A stretch of 64,000 nt of DNA, taken from Streptomyces platensis. Its GTDB lineage: Bacteria; Actinomycetota; Actinomycetes; Streptomycetales; Streptomycetaceae. Where the stretch lies: positions 5,084,001-5,148,000 of the forward strand of contig NZ_CP023691.1 in the NCBI RefSeq assembly GCF_008704855.1. The letters are read 5' to 3'. Under the pieces are notes generated by a model. It saw only the letters and a program-made list of their open reading frames with translations. It was not told the DNA's origin and made no database searches. This document shows positions 1 to 8,412 of the stretch, in pieces (position 1 is the stretch's first letter; each line of letters opens with the position of its first letter). A program made the position numbers and the translations under genes.

Positions 1-913
1 CATCTTCGAAGGGGTTGTTGTTGATCGTCTTCGCGCCCCACACCAGGAGCAGCACGGGCGCCGTCTCTCCGGTGATGCGCGCGATGGAGAGCATCACGCC
101 GGTGGTGATGCCGCCGATCGACGTCGGCAGGACGACCTTGAGGATGGTGCGCCACTTGGGCACGCCAAGGGCCAGCGAGGCCTCGCGCAGCTCGTTCGGG
201 ACGAGCTTGAGCATCTCCTCGGTGGAGCGGACCACGACCGGCATCATCAGGATCGCCAGCGCCATCGAGCCGGCGAAGCCGGACGGGCCGAAGCCGAGGA
301 TCAGGATCCACACGGAGAGGATGAACAGGCCGGCCACGATCGACGGGATACCGGTCATCACGTCGACGAAGAAGGTCACGGCCCGCGCGAGCCGGCCGCG
401 GCCGTACTCGACGAGGTAGATCGCGGTGAGCAGACCGATCGGCGCGGCGATCAGGGTGGCCAGGCCGACCTGCTCCAGCGTGCCGATGATCGCGTGGTAG
501 ATGCCGCCGCCGGGCAGCGCGTCCGGGGTGGTGCCCATCGAGTGCGACAGGAAGTAGCCGTCGAGGACCGCGGTGCCGCGGCTGACGGTCTCCCACAGGA
601 GGGAGGCCAGCGGGACGACGGCGATCAGGAAGGCCATCCAGACCAGGCTGGTGGCCAGCCGGTCCTTGGCCTGCCGGGTGCCCTCGACGGCCGCGGCCAG
701 CACGAAGGTGCCGAGGACGAAGAGCGCGGCGGCGATCAGGCCCCACTGGACCGTGCTGTCCAGGCCGGCGCCCAGTCCGATGCCGACACCGGCGCCGGCC
801 GCGGCCAGTGCGATGACCGGCGGGGACCAGCGCGGCAGCCGGGCGTGCTTGAGGGAGACCGGAAGCGGGGTGCCGCCATTGGAGACCGCGGCACGGTCAG
901 TCGTGATGCTCAT
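1..913 (-). CDS. pstA: Phosphate ABC transporter permease PstA (3' end outside window)
   Basis: This is an inner-membrane permease of the high-affinity phosphate importer PstSCAB, pairing with PstC. Reading from the ATG at 913, it shows a short hydrophilic N-terminus and several hydrophobic segments. Near the window edge it has the NNNPF motif typical of the PstA C-terminus, so only a few dozen residues are missing. The start is set by GAGGTGG just upstream and by an ATGA overlap with the stop of the mini-ORF at 910-990. The order pstS-pstC-pstA fits the usual operon, and pstB would follow to the left. The family call is very safe. Confidence 0.95.
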   Translation of the reverse strand, partial: MSITTDRAAVSNGGTPLPVSLKHARLPRWSPPVIALAAAGAGVGIGLGAGLDSTVQWGLIAAALFVLGTFVLAAAVEGTRQAKDRLATSLVWMAFLIAVVPLASLLWETVSRGTAVLDGYFLSHSMGTTPDALPGGGIYHAIIGTLEQVGLATLIAAPIGLLTAIYLVEYGRGRLARAVTFFVDVMTGIPSIVAGLFILSVWILILGFGPSGFAGSMALAILMMPVVVRSTEEMLKLVPNELREASLALGVPKWRTILKVVLPTSIGGITTGVMLSIARITGETAPVLLLVWGAKTINNNPFED

Positions 914-990
914 GCCGCCACCTCGCTTCGCGAGGCGTTGCCTGCGCAGGACGCGCACCTGTTGTTGATTCGTTCGCTTCGCTCACTCAT
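910..990 (-). CDS. 26-codon mini-ORF bridging pstC and pstA
   Basis: A short reading frame fills the gap between pstC and pstA. Its ATG overlaps the pstC stop (ATGA) and its TGA overlaps the pstA start (ATGA), so ribosomes could pass through all three frames. The peptide begins MSERSERINN and contains a CASC motif. The DNA is made of inverted repeats (CCTCGC-ttc-GCGAGG at 921-935, CCTGCGCAGG near 941-950), which suggests a mobile or repetitive intergenic element rather than an ordinary gene. It also supplies the Shine-Dalgarno sequence of pstA. Whether the peptide has a function is unknown. Confidence 0.5.
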   Translation of the reverse strand: MSERSERINNRCASCAGNASRSEVAA

Positions 991-1985
991 GCGGCGGCTC
1001 CCGAGTACTCCTTGCGACGGGCGATGATCAGGCGGGCCGCGCCGTTGACGAGCAGCGTGATCACGAAGAGGACGAGACCGGAGGCGATCAGGGCGTCCTG
1101 GCCGAACTGGTCGGCCTCGCTGAACTTGCTGGCGATGTTCTGGGCGAACGTGCCGCCGCCCGGATCCAGCAGGCTGGCGTTGATGAGGAAGCTGGGCGAG
1201 AGGACCGTGGCGACGGCCATCGTCTCGCCGAGCGCACGGCCCAGGCCCAGCATGGAGGCGCTGATCACTCCGGAGCGGCCGAAGGGGAGCACCGACATCC
1301 GGATGACTTCCCAGCGGGTGGCGCCGAGGGCCAGCGCGGCTTCCTCGTGCATCTTCGGGACCTGGAGGAACACCTCGCGGCTGACGCTGGTCACGATCGG
1401 CAGGATCATGATCGCGAGCAGGATGCCGACGGTGAACAGCGAACGGGCCGCCCCGCCGCCGTATTCGAAGATGCCGGTCCAGCCGAGGTAGTCGTCCAGC
1501 CAGGTGTAGAGGCCGGTCAGATGCGGGACGAGGAAGAGCGCGCCCCACAGGCCGTAGATGATGCTGGGCACCGCGGCGAGCAGGTCGATGACGTAGCCGA
1601 GCGTGGAGGACAGCCGGCGCGGGGCGTAGTGCGAGATGAACAGCGCGATGCCGACCGCGACCGGGACCGCGAGGGCCATCGCGACGATGGAGCTGACGAC
1701 GGTGCCGAAGGCGAGCACCGCGATGCCGAACTTCGGCTCCGCCCCGCTCGCGTTCCAGTCCAGCGTGGTGAAGAAGTTGGCCTTGTCGCCGGAGATGGCG
1801 AGCACGGACCGGTAGGTGAGGAAGCCCGCGATCGCGGCCATGATCACCAGGAGGGCGATACCGGAGCCCCGGGAGAGTCCGAGGAAGATCCGGTCACCGG
1901 GACGGACCGCCTTGCCGGATATGGCCGATCGGCTGTCGTGCGGTGGCGGAGGCGGGGTGTCGGTTGTCGAGAAGGCTGTGTTCAT
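987..1985 (-). CDS. pstC: Phosphate ABC transporter permease PstC
   Basis: PstC is the second transmembrane subunit of the phosphate importer. The 332-residue protein starts MNTAFSTTD, with a proline-rich cytosolic N-terminus followed by six or more hydrophobic helices. The binding-protein-dependent permease signature (EEAALALGATRWEVIRMSVL) lies in the second half, where it contacts PstB. I chose the ATG at 1985 over an upstream frame extension because the protein begins like other PstC proteins and the extension is arginine-rich. The gene is co-directional with pstS, 136 bp downstream of it, and is coupled to the bridging mini-ORF. Confidence 0.95.
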   Translation of the reverse strand: MNTAFSTTDTPPPPPHDSRSAISGKAVRPGDRIFLGLSRGSGIALLVIMAAIAGFLTYRSVLAISGDKANFFTTLDWNASGAEPKFGIAVLAFGTVVSSIVAMALAVPVAVGIALFISHYAPRRLSSTLGYVIDLLAAVPSIIYGLWGALFLVPHLTGLYTWLDDYLGWTGIFEYGGGAARSLFTVGILLAIMILPIVTSVSREVFLQVPKMHEEAALALGATRWEVIRMSVLPFGRSGVISASMLGLGRALGETMAVATVLSPSFLINASLLDPGGGTFAQNIASKFSEADQFGQDALIASGLVLFVITLLVNGAARLIIARRKEYSGAAA

Positions 1986-2121
1986 GGGTTCTCCGGTCTG
2001 CGGAGCCGGATGACGGCTCCTGGCGCGGCGGTGCACCGGACGGGCGGCGGCCCGAAAGGGGCCCTGGTGAAGGGGCCCCTTTGCGGACCGTACGGCGGTA
2101 TGTGGGCCGCCGCCCGGTAGG

Positions 2122-3237
2122 TCAGGAGATCTTGGCGACGGTCGCGCGGACCTTGTCGGCGATCTCGGTGGGCAGCGGGGCGTAGCCGAGGGCCTTGAGG
2201 GCGCTCTGGCCGTCCTTGCTGGAGATGTAGGTCAGGAAGGACTTGGTGGCGGGCAGCGTCTCGGCCTTGTTGCCCTTGTTGCAGGCGATCTCGTACGTCA
2301 CCAGGGTGATCGGGTAGGCGCCCTCGGCCTTGGTGGTGTAGTTGAGGTCCAGGGCCAGGTCATCGCCCTTGCCGACCTGCTTGGCCTCGGAGATGGCCTT
2401 GGAGGCGTTGTCGACGGTGGCCTCGACCGGCTCCTTGGCACCGGTGTTCAGCTTGGCCGTCTGGAGCTTGCCGGCCGTGGCGTACGACAGCTCGAAGTAG
2501 GAGATCGCGCCGCTGGTCTGCTTGACCTGCGAGGAGACACCGGCGGAACCGGAGGCCGCCTGGCCGCCCTCGCCCTCCCACTTCTTCGCCGGCTCGTGCT
2601 TCCAGCCACCGGCGGCCTTGAGGTACTTGGTGAAGTTGTCGGTGGTGCCCGAGTCGTCGGAGCGGTGGAACGGCTGGACCTTGAGGTCCGGGAGCTTCGC
2701 GCCCGGGTTCAGCTTCTTGATCGCCGGGTCGTTCCACTTCTTGATCTCCGAGTTGAAGATCTTCGACAGCGTCTTGGCGTCCAGCACCAGGTTGTCGACG
2801 CCGGGGACGTTGTAGCCGACCGCGATCGGGCCGCCGACCATCGGCAGGTCGATGGCCTGGCCGCCCTTGCAGACCTGCTTCGACTTGGTGACCTCGTCGG
2901 GCTTGAGGGCCGAGTCGGAGCCGGCGAAGGCGGTCTGCCCCTGGAGGAAGGTCGTGACACCGGCGCCGGAGCCGGTCGGCTGGTAGTTGATCTCGGTGCC
3001 CTTGCAGGCGCCCGCGTAGTTCTGCACCCAGACGTCCATGGCGTTCTTCTGCGCGGACGAGCCGGACGCGAGCAGCTTGCCCTTGCCGTCGCACTTGATG
3101 TTGGACGGCTTGGCGGCGCCGCCGCCACCGGCACCGGTGGTGTCATCGGAGCCGCACGCGGACAGGGCCAGGGCACCGGAGACGGCGAGAGCGCCAACGG
3201 CGAGGGCGCGAACCCGGTTCTTGCGCTGAAGCTTCAC
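2122..3237 (-). CDS. pstS: Phosphate-binding lipoprotein PstS
   Basis: PstS is the extracellular solute-binding protein that captures inorganic phosphate for PstCAB. The 371-residue precursor has a lipoprotein signal peptide ending in the lipobox LSAC with the lipidated Cys at residue 28, then a glycine-rich linker. The phosphate-pocket stretches are easy to see: LASGSSAQ, QPTGSGAG, FAGSD and RSDDSGTTDNF. Length and composition are normal for the family. It is the first gene of the operon, preceded by a PHO box at 3410-3431, so PhoR-PhoP control under phosphate limitation is expected. Confidence 0.97.
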   Translation of the reverse strand: MKLQRKNRVRALAVGALAVSGALALSACGSDDTTGAGGGGAAKPSNIKCDGKGKLLASGSSAQKNAMDVWVQNYAGACKGTEINYQPTGSGAGVTTFLQGQTAFAGSDSALKPDEVTKSKQVCKGGQAIDLPMVGGPIAVGYNVPGVDNLVLDAKTLSKIFNSEIKKWNDPAIKKLNPGAKLPDLKVQPFHRSDDSGTTDNFTKYLKAAGGWKHEPAKKWEGEGGQAASGSAGVSSQVKQTSGAISYFELSYATAGKLQTAKLNTGAKEPVEATVDNASKAISEAKQVGKGDDLALDLNYTTKAEGAYPITLVTYEIACNKGNKAETLPATKSFLTYISSKDGQSALKALGYAPLPTEIADKVRATVAKIS

Positions 3238-3387
3238 TGTCGAGAGTTCCTTCCTGGGGCGCGCCGCTTCGTCGGCGTGCGAGATGGTGAGCGGGGCATT
3301 GGCTGTCGCGTTCGTGCGAGGCCAGCTAGCCGTGTCGCGCTTGCGCTGTGGGCATGGCGCGCACTCGGTACGGCTGAAATTAGGTAG

Positions 3388-3431
3388 ATCAGGTGAAGCG
3401 GCCGATGGAGGAGAGTGAACGCAGGGTGAAC
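3388..3431 (-). promoter_or_regulatory. PHO box (PhoP-binding direct repeats) upstream of pstS
   Basis: Reading toward pstS there are two adjacent 11-nt units, GTTCACCCTGC (3431-3421) and GTTCACTCTCC (3420-3410). They match the Streptomyces PhoP direct-repeat unit, whose core is GTTCACC. A third unit in register is degenerate, and a fourth in register (3398-3388) reads CTTCACCTGAT, a 6/7 core match. A plausible -10 (TACCTAAT) follows. This arrangement is that of known PhoP operators in front of pstS. Confidence 0.85.
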
Positions 3432-3550
3432 CTCGGCCATCGGCTGGGTGCGGGGGGAGAAGTGCTCACCGAGTGGTGCGAAACGGCCCGTCACCCTGTT
3501 GAATTACCAGTCGGTATGGCAGCATCCGCGCCTGAGACAAGGCGATATCG

Positions 3551-4765
3551 GTGCGGAACGACCGGAGGTGGCTGGTGGGGAGCCAGGGGGCACAGCAGGA
3601 CGTTCGGGACGTACGAGGCATGCGGGGGGCACGGGGAGTAAGGGGCCGCAGACTGGTGGTGTGCACCACCGTCGTCCTGTGCGCGATGGGTCTGCTCGGT
3701 GGCACGGCGACGGCCGCGTACGCCGATGACCCGAAGAACCCGTCCGCGGACGCCCGGCGGGCCGGGAACGCCGCAGCCGCCGCGGACGCCGACGCCCAGC
3801 GCCTCGACGGCGTACGCAAGAAGATCGAGGCCCTCTACCGCCAGGCCGAGCAGGCCACCGACGCCTACAACGCTGCCGAGGAGCAGGTCGGGCTCCAGCA
3901 GAAGGAGATCGTCAGGCTGGCCCGCAGCATCGACCGCACGCAGCACAAGCTGGCCGCCCTGAAGCGGCAGGCGGGCTCGCTGGCCAGCGCCCAGTACCGC
4001 GGCGGCGGGCTGCCCTCCGAGGCGAAACTGATGCTCGACACCGACCCGGAAGGCTTTCTCGACAATGCCACCCTGGCCCGTAAGGGACAGTTCGCCGCCA
4101 AGCGTATGATCAGCCAACTCGGGCGTCTCAAGGGTGACTTGGAGAAGTATTCGGACTCCGCCACGGACCGCTGGGAGCAGCTGGAGGCGAACCGCAAGAA
4201 GAAGGAAAGCGCTCAGCGGGACATCAAGAAAAAGATCGACGAGGTAAAGCAGCTGGAATCCCGGCTGGCCGCCAAGGAAAAGGACCGGCTGAAGAAGCTG
4301 GAGGACGCGCAGGCCTTCGCGCGGCAGCAGAAGTGGCTCGACTCCGGCGTGCTGAAAGACATCAGCAACAATGCGTCGGCGGCCGGCAAGAAAGCGATTT
4401 CCTTCGCCACCGCACAGCTCGGCAAGGACTATGTCTGGGGCGCCGAGGGGCCGGACACCTTCGACTGCTCCGGGCTGACCCTGCGGGCCTGGCAGGCCGG
4501 TGGCCACACGATTCCACGCACCTCACAGGAGCAGTGGCGGCAGCTGCCCCGCGTCGGCCTCAGGGATATGCGGCCGGGCGATCTGATCATTTATTTCTCG
4601 GATGCCAGCCATGTCGGGATGTATCTCGGTGACGGCGCAATTGTGCACGCACCACGCCCCGGCCGGCAGGTGACGATCACCGGCGCCGGTTCCATGCCGA
4701 TCCTCGGCGTCGTCCGCCCCGATGGTGGGGACGACGGCGATGGCGCGCGTCACAACGGGCGATGA
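3551..4765 (+). CDS. Secreted NlpC/P60 peptidoglycan endopeptidase with coiled-coil N-terminus
   Basis: A predicted secreted cell-wall hydrolase of 404 residues. After a twin-basic N-terminus (RGRR) and hydrophobic signal segment at about 35-57 with an ATAAYA cleavage site, residues 70-270 form long coiled coils rich in K, E and A. The C-terminal NlpC/P60 domain starts near 283 and carries the catalytic triad: Cys306 in FDCSG, His354 in SHVGMY and His366 in IVHAP. Such enzymes cut the D-Glu to diamino-acid bond of stem peptides, with the coiled coil acting as a regulatory lid. The start used is the GTG at 3551 after AAGGCG. An internal ATG at 3620 is an alternative that keeps the signal peptide. 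It is divergent from pstS. Confidence 0.9.
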   Translation: MRNDRRWLVGSQGAQQDVRDVRGMRGARGVRGRRLVVCTTVVLCAMGLLGGTATAAYADDPKNPSADARRAGNAAAAADADAQRLDGVRKKIEALYRQAEQATDAYNAAEEQVGLQQKEIVRLARSIDRTQHKLAALKRQAGSLASAQYRGGGLPSEAKLMLDTDPEGFLDNATLARKGQFAAKRMISQLGRLKGDLEKYSDSATDRWEQLEANRKKKESAQRDIKKKIDEVKQLESRLAAKEKDRLKKLEDAQAFARQQKWLDSGVLKDISNNASAAGKKAISFATAQLGKDYVWGAEGPDTFDCSGLTLRAWQAGGHTIPRTSQEQWRQLPRVGLRDMRPGDLIIYFSDASHVGMYLGDGAIVHAPRPGRQVTITGAGSMPILGVVRPDGGDDGDGARHNGR

Positions 4766-5062
4766 ATGACCGGATTTCTTGCTGTCTGAGGGTTGTCGTG
4801 GCGTAGCGGAATGCACTCAAGCGGGGTGATGTTCGTCATTCCGCATTCCACCCTCCCCAGGTCAAATGGCTTATCGGGTGCGGCATATGACGATGGCCGA
4901 TTGCCGCCGGGCATTCCATACCTCTCCGTACTGACGCTATGGTCGCCTGTCAGTGCCTGGCACGACCCACTCATTTGACCGACGAGCGACGTGGAGCCGG
5001 GCACGGTGGTGCGCCGTCGGCGCCCCGCCGCACCCCTCGGGGGGAGGGAAGGAAGCAGACCA
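4766..5062. other. Intergenic region with two inverted repeats
   Basis: No gene is visible here. There is an 8-bp inverted repeat GCGGAATG (4806-4813) / CATTCCGC (4837-4844). A widely spaced 9-bp pair GGTCAAATG (4860-4868) / CATTTGACC (4972-4980) also flanks the presumed promoter zone of the downstream phosphatase gene. The first could be a terminator-like hairpin after the NlpC/P60 gene; the second could be paired operator half sites. Confidence 0.35.
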
Positions 5063-6499
5063 ATGCCCGTACCCGTACCGCACCAGCGGACGGTCGTGCT
5101 GCCGCATCAGGCAGGACCGGCGGACGACGCCTGCGCGCATACCGCGCGGGTCGCCGATGCGCCGGGCGCGGGGGACGCGACGGCCCGGGGCACGAGCGTC
5201 CCGGCGCCCGCCGGCGGCCAGGAACCGGCCCGTCCGGCACCGCAGGGCTTCCCGGAGCCCGGGCAGCCCCAGCCGGCCGAGCAGCGATTTTCGGCCGACC
5301 GTGGACCGCTCCACCAGGGCCTGACCCTGCTCCTCATCGGCGAGGACCCCAACAGCCATGTCCCCGAGATGTGGGACTGGGCCGGCCGCAAGGTGCGCCT
5401 GCGGACCGCCCGCAACCTCACCGAGGCCGAGCGGCTGCTCACCGACGATGTGCACTGCATCCTGCTCGACCTGCCCCCGGCGGAGCGCACCACCGACCGT
5501 GACACCGGCGACGCCGACGGGACCCCCGGTGACGAGCTGGGCATGCTGCGCGACGTACTGCGCATGGCCACCTCGCACGCCGTCCTCGTCCTCACCTACG
5601 AGACGGACGCCGAGCGCGCCGCCGACGCCGTCCGCGTCGGCGCCCAGGACTACCTCTTCCGCGACGAGCTGGACGGCGCGGTGCTCAGCCGCGCGGTCCG
5701 CTACGCCGTCGAGCGCAAACGCGCCGACCTCGCCCAGCGCCAGCTGACCGAGTCACGGATGCTCGCCCAGGAGAACGCCCGCCTGGAGCGCGGTCTCCTG
5801 CCCACGCCCCTGCTCGACGGCTCCGACCTCCGGTTCGCCGCCTGCTACCGCCCCGGCCGCAGCCGCGCGCTGCTCGGCGGCGACTTCTACGACACCGTCC
5901 GCACCCCGGACGGCACCGTCCACGCGATGATCGGCGACGTCTGCGGCCACGGCCCGGACGAGGCCGCCCTCGGCGTCGAGCTGCGGATCGCCTGGCGCGC
6001 GCTGACCTTCGCCGGGCTCTGCGGCGATGAGCTGCTCGCCACCCTTCAGAAGGTGCTGGAGCACGAGCGCGCGGACGACGAGATCTTCGCGACGCTGTGC
6101 ACCGTCGACATCTCCGCGGACGGCCGCCGCGCCGGTCTGTGCCTGGCCGGCCACCCCGCACCGCTGCTGGCCCGGGCCGGCGAGCGCCCGGACCTGCTGC
6201 CGTACGAATTCGGCGGCCCGGCGCTCGGCCTGCTGCCGAACGCCCGCTGGCCGCGCCGGCAGGTCGAGCTGGGCGGTTCCTGGAGCCTGATGATGTACAC
6301 CGACGGCCTGATCGAGGGCCGGATCGGCAAGGGCAATCAGCGCCTCGGCCAGGAAGGCATGACCGAGCTGGTCAGCCGCCAGATGGCGGCCGGTCTCAGC
6401 GGCGAGGAGCTGCTGGACGCGTCGGTCAGGGAGGTCCGCGATCTCAACGGCGGCGAGCTGACGGACGACGTGGCCGTCCTGCTGCTGGACCGGCGCTGA
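5063..6499 (+). CDS. Fused receiver-PP2C (SpoIIE/RsbU-type) serine phosphatase
   Basis: A 478-residue signalling protein. After a disordered Pro/Ala/Gly-rich N-terminus comes a response-regulator receiver domain (LLLIGED start, LLDL phospho-acceptor region, LVLTYET strand). A short coiled linker leads to a SpoIIE-type PP2C phosphatase domain. Metal-binding motifs are GGDFYD, GDVCGHG, AGHPAPLL and ELTDDVAVLLL at the end. Family knowledge: such proteins dephosphorylate anti-sigma-factor antagonists and switch alternative sigma factors. The start at 5063 follows GGAAGG at good spacing; an upstream in-frame GTG has no such site. The partner sigma system is not in the window. Confidence 0.9.
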   Translation: MPVPVPHQRTVVLPHQAGPADDACAHTARVADAPGAGDATARGTSVPAPAGGQEPARPAPQGFPEPGQPQPAEQRFSADRGPLHQGLTLLLIGEDPNSHVPEMWDWAGRKVRLRTARNLTEAERLLTDDVHCILLDLPPAERTTDRDTGDADGTPGDELGMLRDVLRMATSHAVLVLTYETDAERAADAVRVGAQDYLFRDELDGAVLSRAVRYAVERKRADLAQRQLTESRMLAQENARLERGLLPTPLLDGSDLRFAACYRPGRSRALLGGDFYDTVRTPDGTVHAMIGDVCGHGPDEAALGVELRIAWRALTFAGLCGDELLATLQKVLEHERADDEIFATLCTVDISADGRRAGLCLAGHPAPLLARAGERPDLLPYEFGGPALGLLPNARWPRRQVELGGSWSLMMYTDGLIEGRIGKGNQRLGQEGMTELVSRQMAAGLSGEELLDASVREVRDLNGGELTDDVAVLLLDRR

Positions 6500-6584
6500 C
6501 GCAAGCCGCGGGTCGCCGGGGCCGTGCGGCTCGGCGCAGGTCAGCGCCGCCGTGGGCCCCGGGGGCCGGGCGGCTGGGTGTGGC

Positions 6585-6929
6585 TCAGCGCCCGCCGTTG
6601 TAGGGCCCGTACGGCCCGTCCGAGCTGGAGCCCCCGCGGCGCGGTCCGCGGCCACCGCCGGAGACCTCCCGGAGCGCCGGCCGGACGTCGACGGTGTAGA
6701 CGATCACCGCGATCACGCCGATGACCGGCAGGAACGACATGATCGGCAGGATGAACAGCAGCGCCGTGGCCAGCGCGAGGAAAATCAGCCACATGCCCTT
6801 GGTCTGCTTGCTCGCCGCGCGATAGGCGTCTTCCCGCCGCACGGCCGCATCGATCAGCATCACGGCGGCATAGACACCCAGGGCGAGCTGCACCCAGCTC
6901 AGAATGCTCTGGAACCCGTAAATCAGCAC
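6585..6929 (-). CDS. DUF2516 family small membrane protein
   Basis: About 114 residues with two or three transmembrane helices: an N-terminal one around SWVQLALGVYAAVMLIDA, then the LALATALLFILPIMSF and VIGVIAVIVYTVD segments. A tail rich in G, R, S and Y follows. The sequence fits the actinobacterial DUF2516 family, of unknown function, usually encoded next to an HbhA-like gene and an XRE regulator, as here. The GTG at 6929 gives the family-like start VLIYGFQ; a GTG three codons upstream is equally possible. It probably belongs to an operon with 7116-8213. Confidence 0.8.
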   Translation of the reverse strand: MLIYGFQSILSWVQLALGVYAAVMLIDAAVRREDAYRAASKQTKGMWLIFLALATALLFILPIMSFLPVIGVIAVIVYTVDVRPALREVSGGGRGPRRGGSSSDGPYGPYNGGR

Positions 6930-7115
6930 GCCCTGCACCGCCCGTTCGCCCGTCGTGTCGTCTCGGTCCGCTGCTGCGGCCGTCGGCCGCCCACGCGGCC
7001 CCACCGTACCCGCACAACGGACCGGGCACCTGAGGTGTGCCCGGCCCGTGCGGTCAATCGGCGCTCCCGGCGCCGGGTGAGCCGGCTCACAGCCCACTCA
7101 CGCGGTGCTCCGCGG

Positions 7116-7733
7116 TCACTTGGCGGACGGCGGGGTGCTCTTCCGGGCCGGCGCGGGCTTGCGCTGCGCGACGGGCTTCTTCGGCGCGGCCGGCTTGGGC
7201 TGCGTCGACGGGGTGGCCTTGGTCTCCGCCTTGGTCCCGTTGGCGGCCTGGTTCTTCGCGCCGCTCTTGTTCGCGGGCTTGGGCGCGGGCTCCGGCTCGA
7301 TCGCCACCGCGAGGTCCTCGACCTGGTCGGCGGCCTCGCCGCGCCAGGTCGCCACGGCGCCCCGGCCGCGCTCGGCCAGCTCCTCGTAGCCCTCACGGGC
7401 CCGGACGACGGCCTCGGCGGCCCGGCCCACGCCCTGGAGCGCCAGCTCCTGCGCCTGGTCGCGGACCTTCTTGATGTCGCCGTCCAGCGACCCCAGCAGC
7501 TCGCCGAGCTTCTCCTGGGCCTCCTTGGCCTGCTTGCTAACCAGGGCCTGGACGTCCTTGGGGTCGGTGCTGCGGACGGACTCGAAGCGCTTGGGCGCCT
7601 CCGCCCGGATCTTCTCGACGAACTGCGGGACCTCGCCGAGCTTCTCGGCAGCCAGGTCGACGGTGCCGGCCAGGGCGTACAGCGGGGTCGCGTCGGTCAG
7701 GGCCTTGCGGAGGTCATCGGTGTTGATGGCCAT
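7116..7733 (-). CDS. HbhA-like (heparin-binding haemagglutinin family) protein
   Basis: 205 residues: an alpha-helical, coiled-coil N-terminal two thirds (MAINTDDLRKALTDATPLYA onward) and a low-complexity C-terminal tail of Lys, Ala and Pro (PAAPKKPVAQRKPAPARKS). This is the architecture of mycobacterial HbhA, where the lysine-rich tail binds sulfated glycans. In Streptomyces relatives the function is not established, and a role at membranes or in nucleoid/polysaccharide binding is speculative. A clear CCAGGAGGAAC Shine-Dalgarno precedes the ATG. It lies between DUF2516 and the XRE gene, all on the same strand. Confidence 0.8.
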   Translation of the reverse strand: MAINTDDLRKALTDATPLYALAGTVDLAAEKLGEVPQFVEKIRAEAPKRFESVRSTDPKDVQALVSKQAKEAQEKLGELLGSLDGDIKKVRDQAQELALQGVGRAAEAVVRAREGYEELAERGRGAVATWRGEAADQVEDLAVAIEPEPAPKPANKSGAKNQAANGTKAETKATPSTQPKPAAPKKPVAQRKPAPARKSTPPSAK

Positions 7734-7766
7734 GGCGTTGTTCCTCCTGGAAACGGAATCGGTTGC

Positions 7767-8213
7767 TCAGGTGGCGTGCGGGCCGCCGTCGGCCTCTGTC
7801 GTGAAGGAGTCCGTGCCGCGCCCGTCCTCATGTCCGCTCGCAGCGGTGTCCTTGCCGTCGCTCCCGAGCCCGTTCTCCTTGCGGAAGGACTCGTAGATCT
7901 GGAGCAGGACCTGCTTCTGCCGCTCGTTCAGCGCCGGGTCGGTGAGTATCGCGGTCTGCACTTCGACCCCGTCCAGACCGCGCCGCTCGTCCAGGATCCC
8001 GGCCTGGACATACAGCGTCTCCGCGGATATCCGCAGCGCCTTGGCGAGCTGCTGAAGAATCTCCGCGCTCGGCTTGCGCAAGCCGCGCTCGATCTGGCTG
8101 AGGTACGGATTGGACACCCCGGCGGCATCCGCGAGCTGCCGCAGACTCAGCTGCGCCGTGCGCCGCTGCTCCCGCAGGAACTCGCCGAGATTGCCGACAT
8201 TGAGTGATGCCAT
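7767..8213 (-). CDS. XRE-family helix-turn-helix regulator
   Basis: 148 residues with an N-terminal HTH_3 domain: FLREQRRTAQLSLRQLADAA for helix 1-2, then GVSNPYLSQIERGLRKPS as recognition helix and cap. An effector-like helical C-terminal part and an acidic tail follow. I start at the ATG at 8213 (MASLNVGNLGEF), where the HTH alignment begins; a frame extension upstream would run into the operator-like palindrome at 8240-8265. It is the first gene of the cluster with hbhA-like and DUF2516 genes and is probably autoregulated. Confidence 0.88.
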   Translation of the reverse strand: MASLNVGNLGEFLREQRRTAQLSLRQLADAAGVSNPYLSQIERGLRKPSAEILQQLAKALRISAETLYVQAGILDERRGLDGVEVQTAILTDPALNERQKQVLLQIYESFRKENGLGSDGKDTAASGHEDGRGTDSFTTEADGGPHAT

Positions 8214-8239
8214 ACCCCGATGGTGCCTCGCTCTGCTAA

Positions 8240-8265
8240 CTATTGCAAGCAAGCGCTAGCAATAG
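8240..8265. promoter_or_regulatory. Palindrome upstream of XRE gene (likely operator)
   Basis: CTATTGC (8240-8246) and GCAATAG (8259-8265) form perfect 7-bp arms around a 12-bp centre that is itself rich in AAGC repeats. It ends 27 bp upstream of the XRE start codon, a typical position for an autorepressor site. Confidence 0.55.
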
Positions 8266-8412
8266 TGCTCCGGTCGGGTGGGGGCGGTCGTGTGGCTGAG
8301 CACTTCAGTTGGCCACTGGGCGTTTCAGTTGGCCGCTCCGGTGCTCAACGCCGGGCCGCTGCGGCGCTCCTGGTTGCGGGGTCGAGTACTTCCAGGGCGA
8401 CGTCCGCGCCTG

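Noticed and set aside
494..1548. Long frames over the pst genes on both strands (for example 494-1027 and 910-1548)
   Set aside because: Arginine/glycine/proline-rich translations typical of alternative frames in high-GC DNA; pstC and pstA explain the sequence.
8240..8265. Nur box (TTGCAA-N5-TTGCAA type) at the XRE palindrome
   Set aside because: The first half fits, but the second half is not at the required spacing; an XRE operator is simpler.
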